Assembly (NCBI RefSeq): GCF_008638305.1
Contig: NZ_VTPZ01000001.1
Span: forward strand, 372,001-436,000
Length of the DNA: 64,000 bases
DNA from: Pseudomonas profundi
Lineage (GTDB): Bacteria > Pseudomonadota > Gammaproteobacteria > Pseudomonadales > Pseudomonadaceae
Reading direction: 5' to 3'
A program made the translations under genes and the position numbers. Every line of letters begins with the position of its first letter. The stretch's first letter is position 1. Under the pieces are notes generated by a model, which was not told the DNA's origin, did not search any database, and was given only the letters and a program-made list of their open reading frames with translations. Of the stretch, positions 8,264-16,570 are shown in pieces.

Positions 8264-9100
8264 TCAGCGGGTAGCGGATCCTATGTTGCTTACCATGTTC
8301 ACCAGACGCGGTCCGATGTCGTCCTCAAGCTTGTCCTGCGGCAGATGGAACCCCGGTCCACCGCAGTTGAATGCCAGCAGACCGTGCTCGGCGTGCAACA
8401 TCGGGACAGCTACTGCGTTGATATCCCGATGCCACTCGCCGATGGACAGGCAATAACCGAAATCGGCGTAATCACGGAAGGAGCGCTCCAGTGATCGACG
8501 CGTCGACGGCCACTGATCGCCCATGGTCCCGCGCAGGTGGTCCATCATGTAATCGCGCTCTGCCTCTGGCATGGCGGCCAGCGTTGCCCTGCCCACGGAG
8601 GTAAAACACATCGGCAGGTAGGTGCCGATATGACGCCGCGTGCTCATGTTTGCCTTTCCGTAGGCGACATCCAGATACACCATCTGCAACCGGTCGCGGG
8701 CGGCCATTGCTACGGATGCTTCCGAATAGGCAGCCATATCCTCCATCAGCGGATGCGCCGTGGCGCGAACCGACAGATTCGACAACAGCGCGTAGCCAAA
8801 CCCCATCACACCCACATCCAACTGATACTTCCCGGTCTGCGCTTGTCGCTTGAGGCAACCGAGGCGGGTCAGCGTATGGGTCAGACGCGTGACCGTAGCC
8901 TTCGGCAAGCCGGTCTTGTTCACCAGATCCTGGTTACCCAACAGCGTTTCACGAGGATTGAAACAGCGCAGGATCTCCACGCCTCTGGCCAGCGCAGTGA
9001 CCAGATCGCGATCCTTGACTTCGTCCTCTGCAGTGCTCATTAGATCCAGCAGATGGTTGTCAGCGCTGGTGGATCGGGTGGTGTTATCGGCTTCGCTCAT
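8264..9100 (-). CDS. IclR-family transcriptional regulator
   Basis: This 278-residue protein has an N-terminal winged helix-turn-helix (about 35-95; TGLPKATVTRLTHTL is the recognition region) and an IclR effector domain (about 105-275) with the usual conserved stretch around SVGRATLAAMPEAE. A GGAG about 12 bases upstream supports the start at 9100. IclR proteins control small-acid catabolic operons, either repressing or activating, with an acid or its CoA ester as effector. It heads the minus-strand group and faces the CoA-transferase; paired 18-bp boxes in the 9101-9463 gap are likely binding sites. Confidence 0.92.
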   Translation of the reverse strand: MSEADNTTRSTSADNHLLDLMSTAEDEVKDRDLVTALARGVEILRCFNPRETLLGNQDLVNKTGLPKATVTRLTHTLTRLGCLKRQAQTGKYQLDVGVMGFGYALLSNLSVRATAHPLMEDMAAYSEASVAMAARDRLQMVYLDVAYGKANMSTRRHIGTYLPMCFTSVGRATLAAMPEAERDYMMDHLRGTMGDQWPSTRRSLERSFRDYADFGYCLSIGEWHRDINAVAVPMLHAEHGLLAFNCGGPGFHLPQDKLEDDIGPRLVNMVSNIGSATR

Positions 9101-9170
9101 GGCTGTCGCTCACTCCGGCAGGGGCGCATGGTAGCGCCAGTTTTCATTCGATTTCAACAAAACAAAACAG

Positions 9171-9349
9171 AGTACTGCAGAGTGAAACTAACTGTCGAGA
9201 CGCTTGGATATCTGTTCCGCAATGCAGACACCTCCAAAGAGGCCGGCTCAGTTGATTCCCCCGTCAGGTCGAGCGAGCCTTTACTCAGGCCCCACTGGAA
9301 ACTATGATCGGCTTCACATTTTTCAGTACCTAGTACTGCACAGTGGAAC
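9171..9349. promoter_or_regulatory. Two directly repeated 18-bp boxes between the IclR and CoA-transferase genes
   Basis: AGTACTGCAGAGTGAAAC (9171-9188) and AGTACTGCACAGTGGAAC (9332-9349) agree at 16 of 18 positions and lie 161 bp apart, one near each divergent gene. No other sequence in the 363-bp gap (9101-9463) is repeated in this way. They are probable regulator sites, most simply for the IclR protein. Confidence 0.5.
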
Positions 9350-9463
9350 AATGCTTACGCTATCGCAACTCAGCATGACGCCTTAGTGTGGCAACAGGTG
9401 CGATCTGCGCTGTTCCGAGACACAGAGGTCGGCTGCTGCCGGCCGTTAACGACGGGAAAAGAT

Positions 9464-10696
9464 ATGGGTGCGCTGACAGGTATACGAGTATTGGACCTGA
9501 GCCGGGTATTGGCAGGACCCTGGTGTGGCCAGATCCTGGCTGACCTTGGCGCCGAAGTGATCAAAGTCGAGCGGCCCCGCAGCGGCGACGACACACGCGG
9601 CTGGGGCCCGCCATGGATGAAGGATCCCCAGGGCGAATGGACCGCAGAAGCCTCGTACTACCAGTCAGCCAACCGTGGCAAGCGCTCGATCGCGATAGAT
9701 CTGGCCAGCTCCGCAGGTCAGGAGCTGGTACGCGCATTGGTGACCGACTGCGACGTGCTGATCGAGAACTACAAGGCCGGCTCGCTGGGCAAGTACGGTC
9801 TGGACTATGAGACGCTCTCGGAAATAAACCCGCGGCTGGTGTATTGCTCGATCACCGGATTTGGCCAGACCGGGCCCCGTGCCGAAGAGCCGGGTTATGA
9901 CTTCATCATCCAGGGCATGGGCGGCCTGATGAGCATCACTGGCGAGCGTGACGACCTGCCCGGCGGCGGCCCGCAGAAAACTGGCGTGGCCTTTGCCGAC
10001 CTGACCACCGGCCTGTATTCCACCATCGCGATTCAGGCGGCGCTGATCAACCGGGAGAAAACCGGCCTCGGTCAGCATTGCGACATGGCGCTGCTGGATG
10101 TTCAGGTAGCCACCCTGGCCAACCAGAGCATGAACTATCTGGCTTCGGGCAAGGTGCCAGATCGCTTTGGTAATGCCCACGCCAATATCGTGCCCTATCA
10201 GGTGTTCCGCGCGGCAGATCGCGACTTCATCATTGCCTGCGGCAACGACAGCCAGTTCATCGCAATGTGCAACGCCATCGGGCTGCCTGAGCTGCCCGGC
10301 GATCCGCGTTTTGCGCGCAATGCTGACCGGGTCAAACACCGCAGCGAAATTGTCGAGATCCTTTCCGCGCACTTCCTTACAGGCACAGCAGATGAATGGG
10401 TGAGCAAGATCCACCCGGTCAAGGTTCCGGTCGGGGCCATCAACAATATCGCCCAGGCGCTGGACGAACCGCAGATCAAGGCGCGCGATATGCTCGTTAA
10501 TATCCCGCATCCGCTCAATCCGGACTTCACCATGGTCGGCAGCCCGTTAAAACTGTCGGGCTCGCCGGTCGAGTATCACCGCCCCGCGCCGCTGCTGGGG
10601 CAGGATACCGATGACGTATTACGCGAGCGCCTGAACCTGACAGCCGAACAGCTGGCAAGCCTTAAACAGCAAGGCGTGATTGAGCAGAATCAGTGA
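9464..10696 (+). CDS. Class III CoA-transferase (CaiB/BaiF family)
   Basis: This 410-residue class III CoA-transferase begins at ATG 9464 (MGALTGIRVLDLSRV, the typical N-terminus, with GGGA upstream); an earlier GTG at 9386 would add an uncharacteristic leader. VLAGPWCGQILADLGAEVIKVE and FADLTTGLY are family signatures, and the Asp of the latter is the expected catalytic residue that forms the acyl anhydride. These enzymes move CoA from a donor such as succinyl-CoA to an organic acid. With the facing acyl-CoA dehydrogenase, MFS carrier and IclR regulator it forms an uptake-activation-oxidation module. The acid is unknown; dicarboxylates such as glutarate are degraded by similar pairs, but the regulator here is not the LysR type used for glutarate. 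Confidence 0.92.
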   Translation: MGALTGIRVLDLSRVLAGPWCGQILADLGAEVIKVERPRSGDDTRGWGPPWMKDPQGEWTAEASYYQSANRGKRSIAIDLASSAGQELVRALVTDCDVLIENYKAGSLGKYGLDYETLSEINPRLVYCSITGFGQTGPRAEEPGYDFIIQGMGGLMSITGERDDLPGGGPQKTGVAFADLTTGLYSTIAIQAALINREKTGLGQHCDMALLDVQVATLANQSMNYLASGKVPDRFGNAHANIVPYQVFRAADRDFIIACGNDSQFIAMCNAIGLPELPGDPRFARNADRVKHRSEIVEILSAHFLTGTADEWVSKIHPVKVPVGAINNIAQALDEPQIKARDMLVNIPHPLNPDFTMVGSPLKLSGSPVEYHRPAPLLGQDTDDVLRERLNLTAEQLASLKQQGVIEQNQ

Positions 10697-10698
10697 AA

Positions 10699-10720
10699 GC
10701 TGGCGGATTAATCCGCCAGC
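10699..10720. terminator. Perfect 22-bp palindrome between convergent genes
   Basis: GCTGGCGGATT and AATCCGCCAGC form a perfect palindrome that starts just after the CoA-transferase stop and contains the last codons and the stop of dsdA. It could end transcription or protect RNA in both directions. No T-tract follows, so the terminator call is tentative. Confidence 0.4.
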
Positions 10721-11994
10721 CAGCGTTGATACACAGACTCAGGCACCAGCCCACCGCCAGTGCTCCATAGCACGTGCGTGGCGTTTGCCGGATCGACCTT
10801 ATGCGCTGCGCACCATTCGCGTCCGGCGGTCGAGTCGGACAGCCACCCCGGTCCGGCAAAACCGGCCGTGGCGGAGGGCTCAAGCTTTTCGCCAAGCAGC
10901 TTGCCGGCGAGAGCCAGGTACTCCCGCAACGCGTCATCCCTCACTGTAAACACGCCGGCCAGGCGATCCTGCATGCAGGCCGTCGCCAGCAACGAAGCCT
11001 GCCCTACTGCCAACCCGTCGGCCAGGGTCCTGTTATCCAGCCCGATGTCATACACCGACAGTGGCGACTCAAGGCCTGAAGCAAGTTGCATCAGCACGCT
11101 CGGTGAACTCACCGGCTCGGCGAACCAGCAATGCACCCTGTCGCCGAATATCAGCTTCAAACCATAGGCGATTCCACCCGGCGCACCGCCGACGCCGCAG
11201 GGTAGATAGACGATCAATGGATGCTCGTGGGAGACCTCGATGTTCTGTCTTTCCAGCTGCGCGGCGAGGCGCCTGCCTGCCACTGCATAGCCGGTAAACA
11301 GCGAAGCCGAACGTTCGTCATCGACAAAATGCGAATGGTCATCGGCTTCTGCTATGGCGCGCCCTGCCTTCACCGCGCTGGCGTAATCGCCATCATGCTC
11401 GACCACGTCAACGCCGCGCTCGCGCAGCAACTGCTTCTTCCATTCGCTGGCATCACTGGACATGTGCACTTCGGCGCGAAACCCCAGCGCGCGGGATAAC
11501 AACCCGACGCTGATACCCAGATTGCCCGTGCTGCCCACTACCAGGCGGTACCGCCCGAATCGCTCGCGCCATACGGAGCTACCCAACTCAGCGAACGATT
11601 GACCATCCCACCCCAGCTGCCTGGCTGTGCGGTCGGCACACTCAAGCACCTCGTGAAAACCGCCACGCGCCTTGACCGAGCCGGCCAGCGGCAACTGATG
11701 GTCCGCCTTGAGCAGCCAGCGGCCGGCGCCATCCAGTGCATCGCGCAATGTGTCCGCCGGTACCAGGGGCGATTCAATCAGGCCTTCCGGATGCTCCAGC
11801 TCGGCAATACGCCTTACCAGCAACGGCCCGGCCTTGCTGAAGCGTTGCGCAGCCGTGTCAACATCGTCCGGCCTGATCGGGTCCGCTTGAGTACGGCGCC
11901 CGGGATTCACCCACAGCAGCGGCTGCATCGATTGCAATCGGTGCAGAAGATCGGGTGGGAGCGAGAACGGCGCTTGCTTGCTATCTTCTGTCAT
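10708..11994 (-). CDS. dsdA: D-serine dehydratase
   Basis: This 428-residue PLP enzyme of fold type II matches DsdA over its full length. The Schiff-base lysine is Lys108 in ADHQLPLAGSVKARGG, and GSTGNLGISVG binds the PLP phosphate. It deaminates D-serine to pyruvate and ammonia, allowing use of D-serine or protection from it. No dsdC regulator or dsdX permease is next to it, unlike in enterobacteria, so its control is not visible here. Its 3' end lies in a palindrome shared with the convergent CoA-transferase gene. The start at 11994 (MTEDSK) gives a normal DsdA N-terminus. Confidence 0.94.
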   Translation of the reverse strand: MTEDSKQAPFSLPPDLLHRLQSMQPLLWVNPGRRTQADPIRPDDVDTAAQRFSKAGPLLVRRIAELEHPEGLIESPLVPADTLRDALDGAGRWLLKADHQLPLAGSVKARGGFHEVLECADRTARQLGWDGQSFAELGSSVWRERFGRYRLVVGSTGNLGISVGLLSRALGFRAEVHMSSDASEWKKQLLRERGVDVVEHDGDYASAVKAGRAIAEADDHSHFVDDERSASLFTGYAVAGRRLAAQLERQNIEVSHEHPLIVYLPCGVGGAPGGIAYGLKLIFGDRVHCWFAEPVSSPSVLMQLASGLESPLSVYDIGLDNRTLADGLAVGQASLLATACMQDRLAGVFTVRDDALREYLALAGKLLGEKLEPSATAGFAGPGWLSDSTAGREWCAAHKVDPANATHVLWSTGGGLVPESVYQRWLAD

Positions 11995-12094
11995 GGAACC
12001 TCTGAAAAAATGACCGGGCGCCGATGATTTTTATCTCCTCGCCTGGGGCTCTTTTCAGTCATCATAGTTGTAAATTCGCAATAGGAGCGCGCGC

Positions 12095-12271
12095 ATGCCT
12101 ACCATCGGCTGGATTTTCATCGCCATCGCCGTGGCCACTCTGCTTGGCACCCTGTATATGCTGCGCAAGACCGCCAACAAGATGCCCATCGATCCTGAAA
12201 CGATGAAGCGCGTCCAGGCGCGCAAGGCAGAAATGGAAGCGCAGGAAGCACGCGAAAAGAGCCGCGATTAA
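12095..12271 (+). CDS. Small membrane protein, DUF2897-like
   Basis: This short gene codes for 58 residues: a hydrophobic helix at about 5-23 (IGWIFIAIAVATLLGTLYML) followed by a charged, probably cytoplasmic helix rich in Lys, Glu and Arg. An AGGAG about 7 bases before the ATG gives it a good start. The pattern resembles DUF2897 proteins of Pseudomonas, which are small single-span proteins of unknown function. It lies 45 bp upstream of the DUF2058 gene and the two may share a transcript. The family call rests on size, layout and the KTANKMP stretch after the helix. Confidence 0.75.
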   Translation: MPTIGWIFIAIAVATLLGTLYMLRKTANKMPIDPETMKRVQARKAEMEAQEAREKSRD

Positions 12272-12316
12272 CGCTAGAATGGCCCATCTTCAGTCTCAAG
12301 CAGGTAGCCCTACAGC

Positions 12317-12847
12317 ATGGTCAACTCCCTACAAGCCCAATTGCTCAAGGCCGGTCTGGTCGACGAGAAAAAGTTGAAACAGGCCCAGCGCGCCAAGAAG
12401 AAAGCCGCCAAAAACGAGCCGGATAAAGTGCACGACACCGCCGCAGCGGTCGAGAAAGCGCGCGCCGAGAAGGCTGAGCGTGATCGGCAGCTCAATGAGC
12501 AGCGCAAGTTGGAGAGTGCTCGCAAGGAAAGCGAAGCGCAGGTCAAGCAGATCATTGAACAGGCGAAAATTGATCGGAGCGGCGGCGAGACGCCCTATCA
12601 GTTTGCCAGCAAGAACAAGATCAAGAAGATCCACGTTACCGATGAGCAGTTCAACCAGCTGAGCCGTGGCAAGCTGGGCATCGTGCGGCTATCAGGCAAG
12701 TTCGAGCTGATTCCGGTGGACGTTGCGCAGAAGGTCATGGAGCGCGCGCCCCATTGGCCAGTGGTGATCGCCAGGGTCGAAGACGACACACCAGCCGAAG
12801 ACGACCCTTACGCGGCGTTCAAGGTGCCAGATGATCTGATGTGGTAA
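12317..12847 (+). CDS. DUF2058 family protein (YaiL-like)
   Basis: This 176-residue protein matches DUF2058 throughout: the N-terminal SLQAQLLKAGLVDEKKLKQA, a long charged, coiled-coil-prone segment (about 18-85) rich in Lys, Ala and Glu, and a compact C-terminal part with TPYQFASKNKIKKI and a Pro-rich end. YaiL-type proteins are widespread in gammaproteobacteria; they are often annotated as nucleoprotein or polysaccharide-synthesis related, but no firm function is known to me. Its cytoplasmic location is inferred from the lack of a signal peptide. A GC-rich hairpin follows the gene. Confidence 0.88.
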   Translation: MVNSLQAQLLKAGLVDEKKLKQAQRAKKKAAKNEPDKVHDTAAAVEKARAEKAERDRQLNEQRKLESARKESEAQVKQIIEQAKIDRSGGETPYQFASKNKIKKIHVTDEQFNQLSRGKLGIVRLSGKFELIPVDVAQKVMERAPHWPVVIARVEDDTPAEDDPYAAFKVPDDLMW

Positions 12848-12880
12848 TCACGCTGGTCATTCGGTACTAACAAAGGATCT

Positions 12881-12903
12881 GCGGCGTGCTGTTTGCACGC
12901 CGC
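12881..12903. terminator. Hairpin between DUF2058 and protease genes
   Basis: GCGGCGTGC and GCACGCCGC form a perfect 9-bp stem around a TGTTT loop, 33 bp after the DUF2058 stop and 34 bp from the convergent protease stop. No T-tract follows on the plus side (AATCAATT). It is a likely shared 3' structure. Confidence 0.5.
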
Positions 12904-12936
12904 AATCAATTCAGACAGACAAAGCCTTCAGACGAA

Positions 12937-13617
12937 TCAATCCTCGTCTTCGTCCTCGGTTTCCTCCGGCTCTTTCATTTTGCTGTCATCGACCAGCGAT
13001 TCATCACGCTTCATGCGCTTCTGCTTGCTGCGTTCCTCCTCGCCTGCTTCGGCCGGACATTCCAGCGGGAGCAGGAAGGTTTGGGAAACGTCGATCAGAC
13101 CGATGTTTTCGATGGTGCGACGGCCGATCAATACCGGGTAGGTCATGTCACCGCGATCACGCAACGAAAACTGCTCTTCATATACCTGATCACCCAAGCA
13201 GATCGACATCTTGACCACCGGACGCCTTTCCTTACCGCCAGCACCACGCACCAGCACCCGGCGGTATACCGGACGCTCGAACTCCATCCGTACCAGTTCG
13301 TCGGTATCGGCGTCCTTCACCGGCACGTCATAGCGCACCCATTCCTTGCCTTTACGGGTGAAGGTTTCGATGTTGACCGCATGCATTGACGAGGTCAGCG
13401 CGCCGGAATCCACCTTGAGTTTCACGGCCGCCAGTTCCGGCAGGATCTGCGCCTTTTCGATCCAGCCCACCACTACCTGGCCACCGAGCTGCTCGGGTTT
13501 GGCGCCGCTTTTGGCATCGTTTTCCATCACTTCGGGTTCAGCATGAGCCGGACCGGCCAGCGCCAATGTGGCCGCGAGACACGCAGCAACGGAATACTGT
13601 TTGGTTGATAACCGCAT
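12937..13617 (-). CDS. Retropepsin-like aspartic protease (RimK/LysX-associated, 'ATP-dependent zinc protease' family)
   Basis: This 226-residue secreted protein starts with a signal peptide (cleavage probably after AHA, residue 26). The mature domain (about 45-180) has KVDSGALTSSMHA with Asp70 in a D-S/T-G-A motif as in retropepsin-type proteases, and GRRTIENIGLIDV. The family is annotated in databases as putative ATP-dependent zinc protease, but the DSGA motif fits an aspartic protease and no zinc motif was seen. The last ~35 residues are very acidic (runs of Glu and Asp), an unstructured tail. Pseudomonas has several such paralogues; the substrate is unknown. It is transcribed alone, convergent with DUF2058. 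Confidence 0.82.
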   Translation of the reverse strand: MRLSTKQYSVAACLAATLALAGPAHAEPEVMENDAKSGAKPEQLGGQVVVGWIEKAQILPELAAVKLKVDSGALTSSMHAVNIETFTRKGKEWVRYDVPVKDADTDELVRMEFERPVYRRVLVRGAGGKERRPVVKMSICLGDQVYEEQFSLRDRGDMTYPVLIGRRTIENIGLIDVSQTFLLPLECPAEAGEEERSKQKRMKRDESLVDDSKMKEPEETEDEDED

Positions 13618-13831
13618 AAAGAGTCCTGAGGAATGGCGACAGAGGAGGTAGACAGAAGAATCGTTTCAAAAGTCCCAACGGCGGCGATTCTATATTATTT
13701 CTGAATACTGCGAATCAACCAGACGAAGCGTTAGCGCTGCCGAACCTGAGCACCATAGCTCAGCCCTGCTTTGTCCGTGGCCAACAAACCCTTGACGTCA
13801 AAAAATCTGTGATATCTGCGACGAAATGTCT

Positions 13832-13857
13832 TCAGAACTGTCAGCCGCAGCCGATAA
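13832..13857 (+). promoter_or_regulatory. Candidate sigma-28 (FliA) promoter for the chemoreceptor gene
   Basis: TCAGA (13832-13836), 13 bases, then GCCGATAA (13850-13857). The second element equals the sigma-28 -10 consensus; the first is close to the TCAAG form of the -35 box. It lies about 150 bp upstream of the chemoreceptor start, and chemoreceptor genes are often FliA-dependent. Confidence 0.45.
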
Positions 13858-13903
13858 GACGGACAAGCCCTGCGTAGCGGGCACGCTTTGCCGCCAAGAA
13901 CTA

Positions 13904-13982
13904 GGGTCTGTTGCCGCTTCATCGCGGCCGCGACGGAGGCCCGTTTGATTTAGAACAAGGCGCGAGAAACGGCAACAGACCC
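13904..13982. repeat. 79-bp element with 13-bp perfect terminal inverted repeats
   Basis: GGGTCTGTTGCCG (13904-13916) is repeated in inverse orientation as CGGCAACAGACCC (13970-13982). The interior is GC-rich with a partial palindrome CGCGGCCGCG. It stands in the 388-bp gap between the protease and chemoreceptor genes, downstream of the sigma-28 candidate, and would be in the leader RNA. It looks like a MITE or REP-type insertion; no target duplication was identified. Confidence 0.6.
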
Positions 13983-14005
13983 AGCCAACTGCATGGAGCA
14001 GAATA

Positions 14006-15655
14006 ATGAAAATGATGCGAACACTCAGGATTAACCAGCGGATCTGGCTGATCCTCATTGTTGCGCTTATCAGCCTGGCCCTTCTTTCGCTGAGCACCCT
14101 GTTCAGCATCAAGGAGGAACTGCGCCAGGCGGAGATCACCAAGGCCACCCATCTGGTCGACACCGCACATGACCTGCTCGCCCACTACCATGGCAAGCAG
14201 CTGCGTGGCGAGCTGAGCGAACAGGCTGCACGCAAGGAAGCGATCGAGGCCCTGCGCGGATTACGCTACGCCGGGCAGGAATATTTCTGGGTGAATGACC
14301 TGAACAACGTCATGATCATGCATCCGATGGCGCCGCAGACTGAGGGGATAGATCTGACCAGCATGGTCAGCCCCAACGGCGAACCCAACGTCATCGTCGA
14401 GATGACCAACAAGGTGCGCGACCAGGGCTCGGCCTATCACGAATACACCTGGGTTCGCCCCGGGGGCGTGCCGGGGGAAGACAAGGGTCTGGGCAAGATC
14501 GCCGCGTTCAAACACTTCAAACCATGGGATTACATGGTTGGAACAGGCGTATTTGTTGCCGACATGGAAGCGCGATTCATCTCCAAGATGAAGCAATTAC
14601 TGATTCTGGTTCTGATCATCACCGCACTGATGGCGGGCATTCTGTATGTCATCGGTCGCAGCATTGCCAAGCCACTTGATCAGGTCGTGCGGGCCATGCG
14701 CGACGTTGCCAGCGGGGAAGCCGACCTGACCCGGCGCCTGGAAGAAGATGCGCGGGACGAAATCGGCATGATTGCCCGCCATTTCAATGCCTTCACCGCT
14801 AACCTTCGGGACATTGTGACCCAGCTGGGCGACAACTCGCGGCAACTCAGCAGCGCCGGCCAGCAACTCGACCGTATCAGCGGCAGCAGTCTCGACGGCA
14901 TGACCCGGCAATCCGAGCGCATGGAGTTGATGGCGACAGCGATTAATGAAATCACCTACGGCGTGCATGATATTGCGCAGAATGCCAGCTCCGCTGCGCA
15001 GGAAGTCGAAAGCGCCAGCGAAGGTGCCAGCAACGGTCAGCTGCAGGTCAATAAAACTATCGAGCAGATAGATCACCTCTCTGAGAGCGTTGCCACCGCT
15101 GTACAGCATATGCAGACGCTGTCCAACGATGCCCGGGAGATTACCGCTGTGCTGGACGTGATCCGCAATATTGCCGAGCAGACTAATCTGCTGGCGCTTA
15201 ATGCGGCCATCGAAGCGGCACGCGCCGGGGAATCTGGACGCGGGTTTGCGGTAGTCGCGGATGAGGTACGCAATCTGGCGCAGCGCACCCAGAAGTCGAC
15301 TGAAGAGATCAACAACATGATCTCCCGACTGCAGAACAACACGCAAACCGTGGTCGAGGTGATCAACAGCAGTAGCCGCTATTCCGCCCTGAGTGTTGAA
15401 CAGGTCAACCATGCCGGCGAAGCACTGGCGCAGATCTCCAGATCCATGGAGCAGATGGTTGCCCTGAACGCCTCGATCGCCAGCGCCACAACGCAACAGT
15501 CGACCGTCGTGGAAGAGGTCAATCGCAACGTTATCGAAGCCGCCACCCTGGCGCGCGAAGCAACCGACGGCGCCAGCGAAACCGCCCAGGCCAGTCAGCA
15601 CCTGGCTGATATCGGTCAGCGGATTGATCTATTGGTGGGACGCTTCAAGGTGTGA
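14006..15655 (+). CDS. Methyl-accepting chemotaxis protein with a single Cache (sCache_2) sensor
   Basis: This 549-residue chemoreceptor has a first membrane helix at about 10-34, a periplasmic sCache_2-type domain (about 35-190; [21 protein letters not shown] is a signature), a second helix at about 190-212, a HAMP domain (about 213-265) and the cytoplasmic signalling hairpin with [19 protein letters not shown] near 390-410. It senses a small periplasmic ligand and controls CheA at the cell pole. Relatives bind short organic acids; the ligand here is unknown. It ends without the CheR-binding pentapeptide seen on some receptors. A sigma-28-like promoter upstream ties it to the flagellar regulon. 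It is followed directly by a repeat array. Confidence 0.93.
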   Translation: MKMMRTLRINQRIWLILIVALISLALLSLSTLFSIKEELRQAEITKATHLVDTAHDLLAHYHGKQLRGELSEQAARKEAIEALRGLRYAGQEYFWVNDLNNVMIMHPMAPQTEGIDLTSMVSPNGEPNVIVEMTNKVRDQGSAYHEYTWVRPGGVPGEDKGLGKIAAFKHFKPWDYMVGTGVFVADMEARFISKMKQLLILVLIITALMAGILYVIGRSIAKPLDQVVRAMRDVASGEADLTRRLEEDARDEIGMIARHFNAFTANLRDIVTQLGDNSRQLSSAGQQLDRISGSSLDGMTRQSERMELMATAINEITYGVHDIAQNASSAAQEVESASEGASNGQLQVNKTIEQIDHLSESVATAVQHMQTLSNDAREITAVLDVIRNIAEQTNLLALNAAIEAARAGESGRGFAVVADEVRNLAQRTQKSTEEINNMISRLQNNTQTVVEVINSSSRYSALSVEQVNHAGEALAQISRSMEQMVALNASIASATTQQSTVVEEVNRNVIEAATLAREATDGASETAQASQHLADIGQRIDLLVGRFKV

Positions 15656-16570
15656 ATCTGTACCTCCCTGGGGGGCGCGCCTGCGCTACGCCAAATTCTC
15701 CAGCTCTATCCTGGGGGGTGTAGCGCGCCTGCGCTACGCCAGGGTTCACCGCAGTATCAAACCCTGTCGGCGCGCAGGCGCACGCCAACCCCAGGGACAC
15801 ACCCAGCCCGGCGCGGCCACGGCGGATCCCGGTAAAATATGACGCGACCAGGCGACGCATCCTGGGGGTGTAGCGCACCTGCGCTACGCCGCATGCACCG
15901 GCTCTATCCTGGGGGTGTAGCGCGCCTGCGCTACGCAAGGGTTCACCGCAATATCAAGCCCTGTCGGCGCGCAGGCGCACGCCAACCCCAGGGACACACC
16001 CAGCCCGGCGCTGCCACGGAGGATCCCGGTAAAATATGACGCGACCAGGCGACGCATCCTGGGGGTGTAGCGCGCCTGTGCTACGCCACATGCACCGGCT
16101 CTATCCGGGGGGTGAAGCGCGCCTGCGCTACGCCAGGGTTCACAGCAATATCACACCCTGTCGGCGCGCAGGCGCACGCCAACCCCAGGGCCATACCCAG
16201 CCCGGCGCTGCCACGGCGGCTCCCGGTGAAATATGACGCGACCAGGCGACGCATCTTGGGGGTGTAGCGCACCTGCGCTACGCCACATGCACCGGCTCTA
16301 TCCGGGGGGTGAAGCGCGCCTGCGCTACGCCAGGGTTCACAGCAATATCAGACTCTGTCGGCGCGCAGGCGCACGCCAACCCCAGGGACATACCCAGCCC
16401 GGCGCTGCCACGGCGGATCCCGGTGAAATATGACGCGACCAGGCGACGCATCTTGGGGGTGTAGCGCACCTGCGCTACGCCACATGCACCGGCTCTATCC
16501 TGGGGGTGTAGTGCGCCTGCGCTACCCCAGGTTTCGCCCAGACACAGCGCAGAACAAAACCTGAACCGTC
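15656..16570. repeat. Tandem array of a 197-bp unit carrying palindromic modules
   Basis: Between the chemoreceptor and motY the DNA from about 15665 to 16535 is a tandem repeat with a period of 197 bp: the same segment beginning ATGACGCGACCAGGCGACG occurs at 15839, 16036, 16233 and 16430. Each unit holds two copies of the core palindrome GTAGCGC-GCCT-GCGCTAC after CTGGGGGT, plus a degenerate inverted copy ending in CCAACCCCAGGG. Ten plus-orientation cores were counted (the first lacks the GTGTA). 197 is not a multiple of three and the start codons inside are copies of one another, so no gene is called. The same core forms the arrays at 5.2, 34.9 and 38.1 kb. Confidence 0.92.

Noticed and set aside
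13789-13815. Sigma-70 promoter TTGACG...TATCTG for the chemoreceptor gene
   Set aside because: The spacer is only 15 bases and the -10 is poor; the sigma-28-like site slightly downstream is the better candidate.
15839-16433. Series of 66-codon frames in the 197-bp units
   Set aside because: Each is a copy of the next made by the tandem repeat, with no ribosome-binding site and no sign of coding constraint.
15665-16535. CRISPR-like array
   Set aside because: The whole 197-bp unit is repeated, including what would be spacers; there are no variable spacers and no cas genes nearby.
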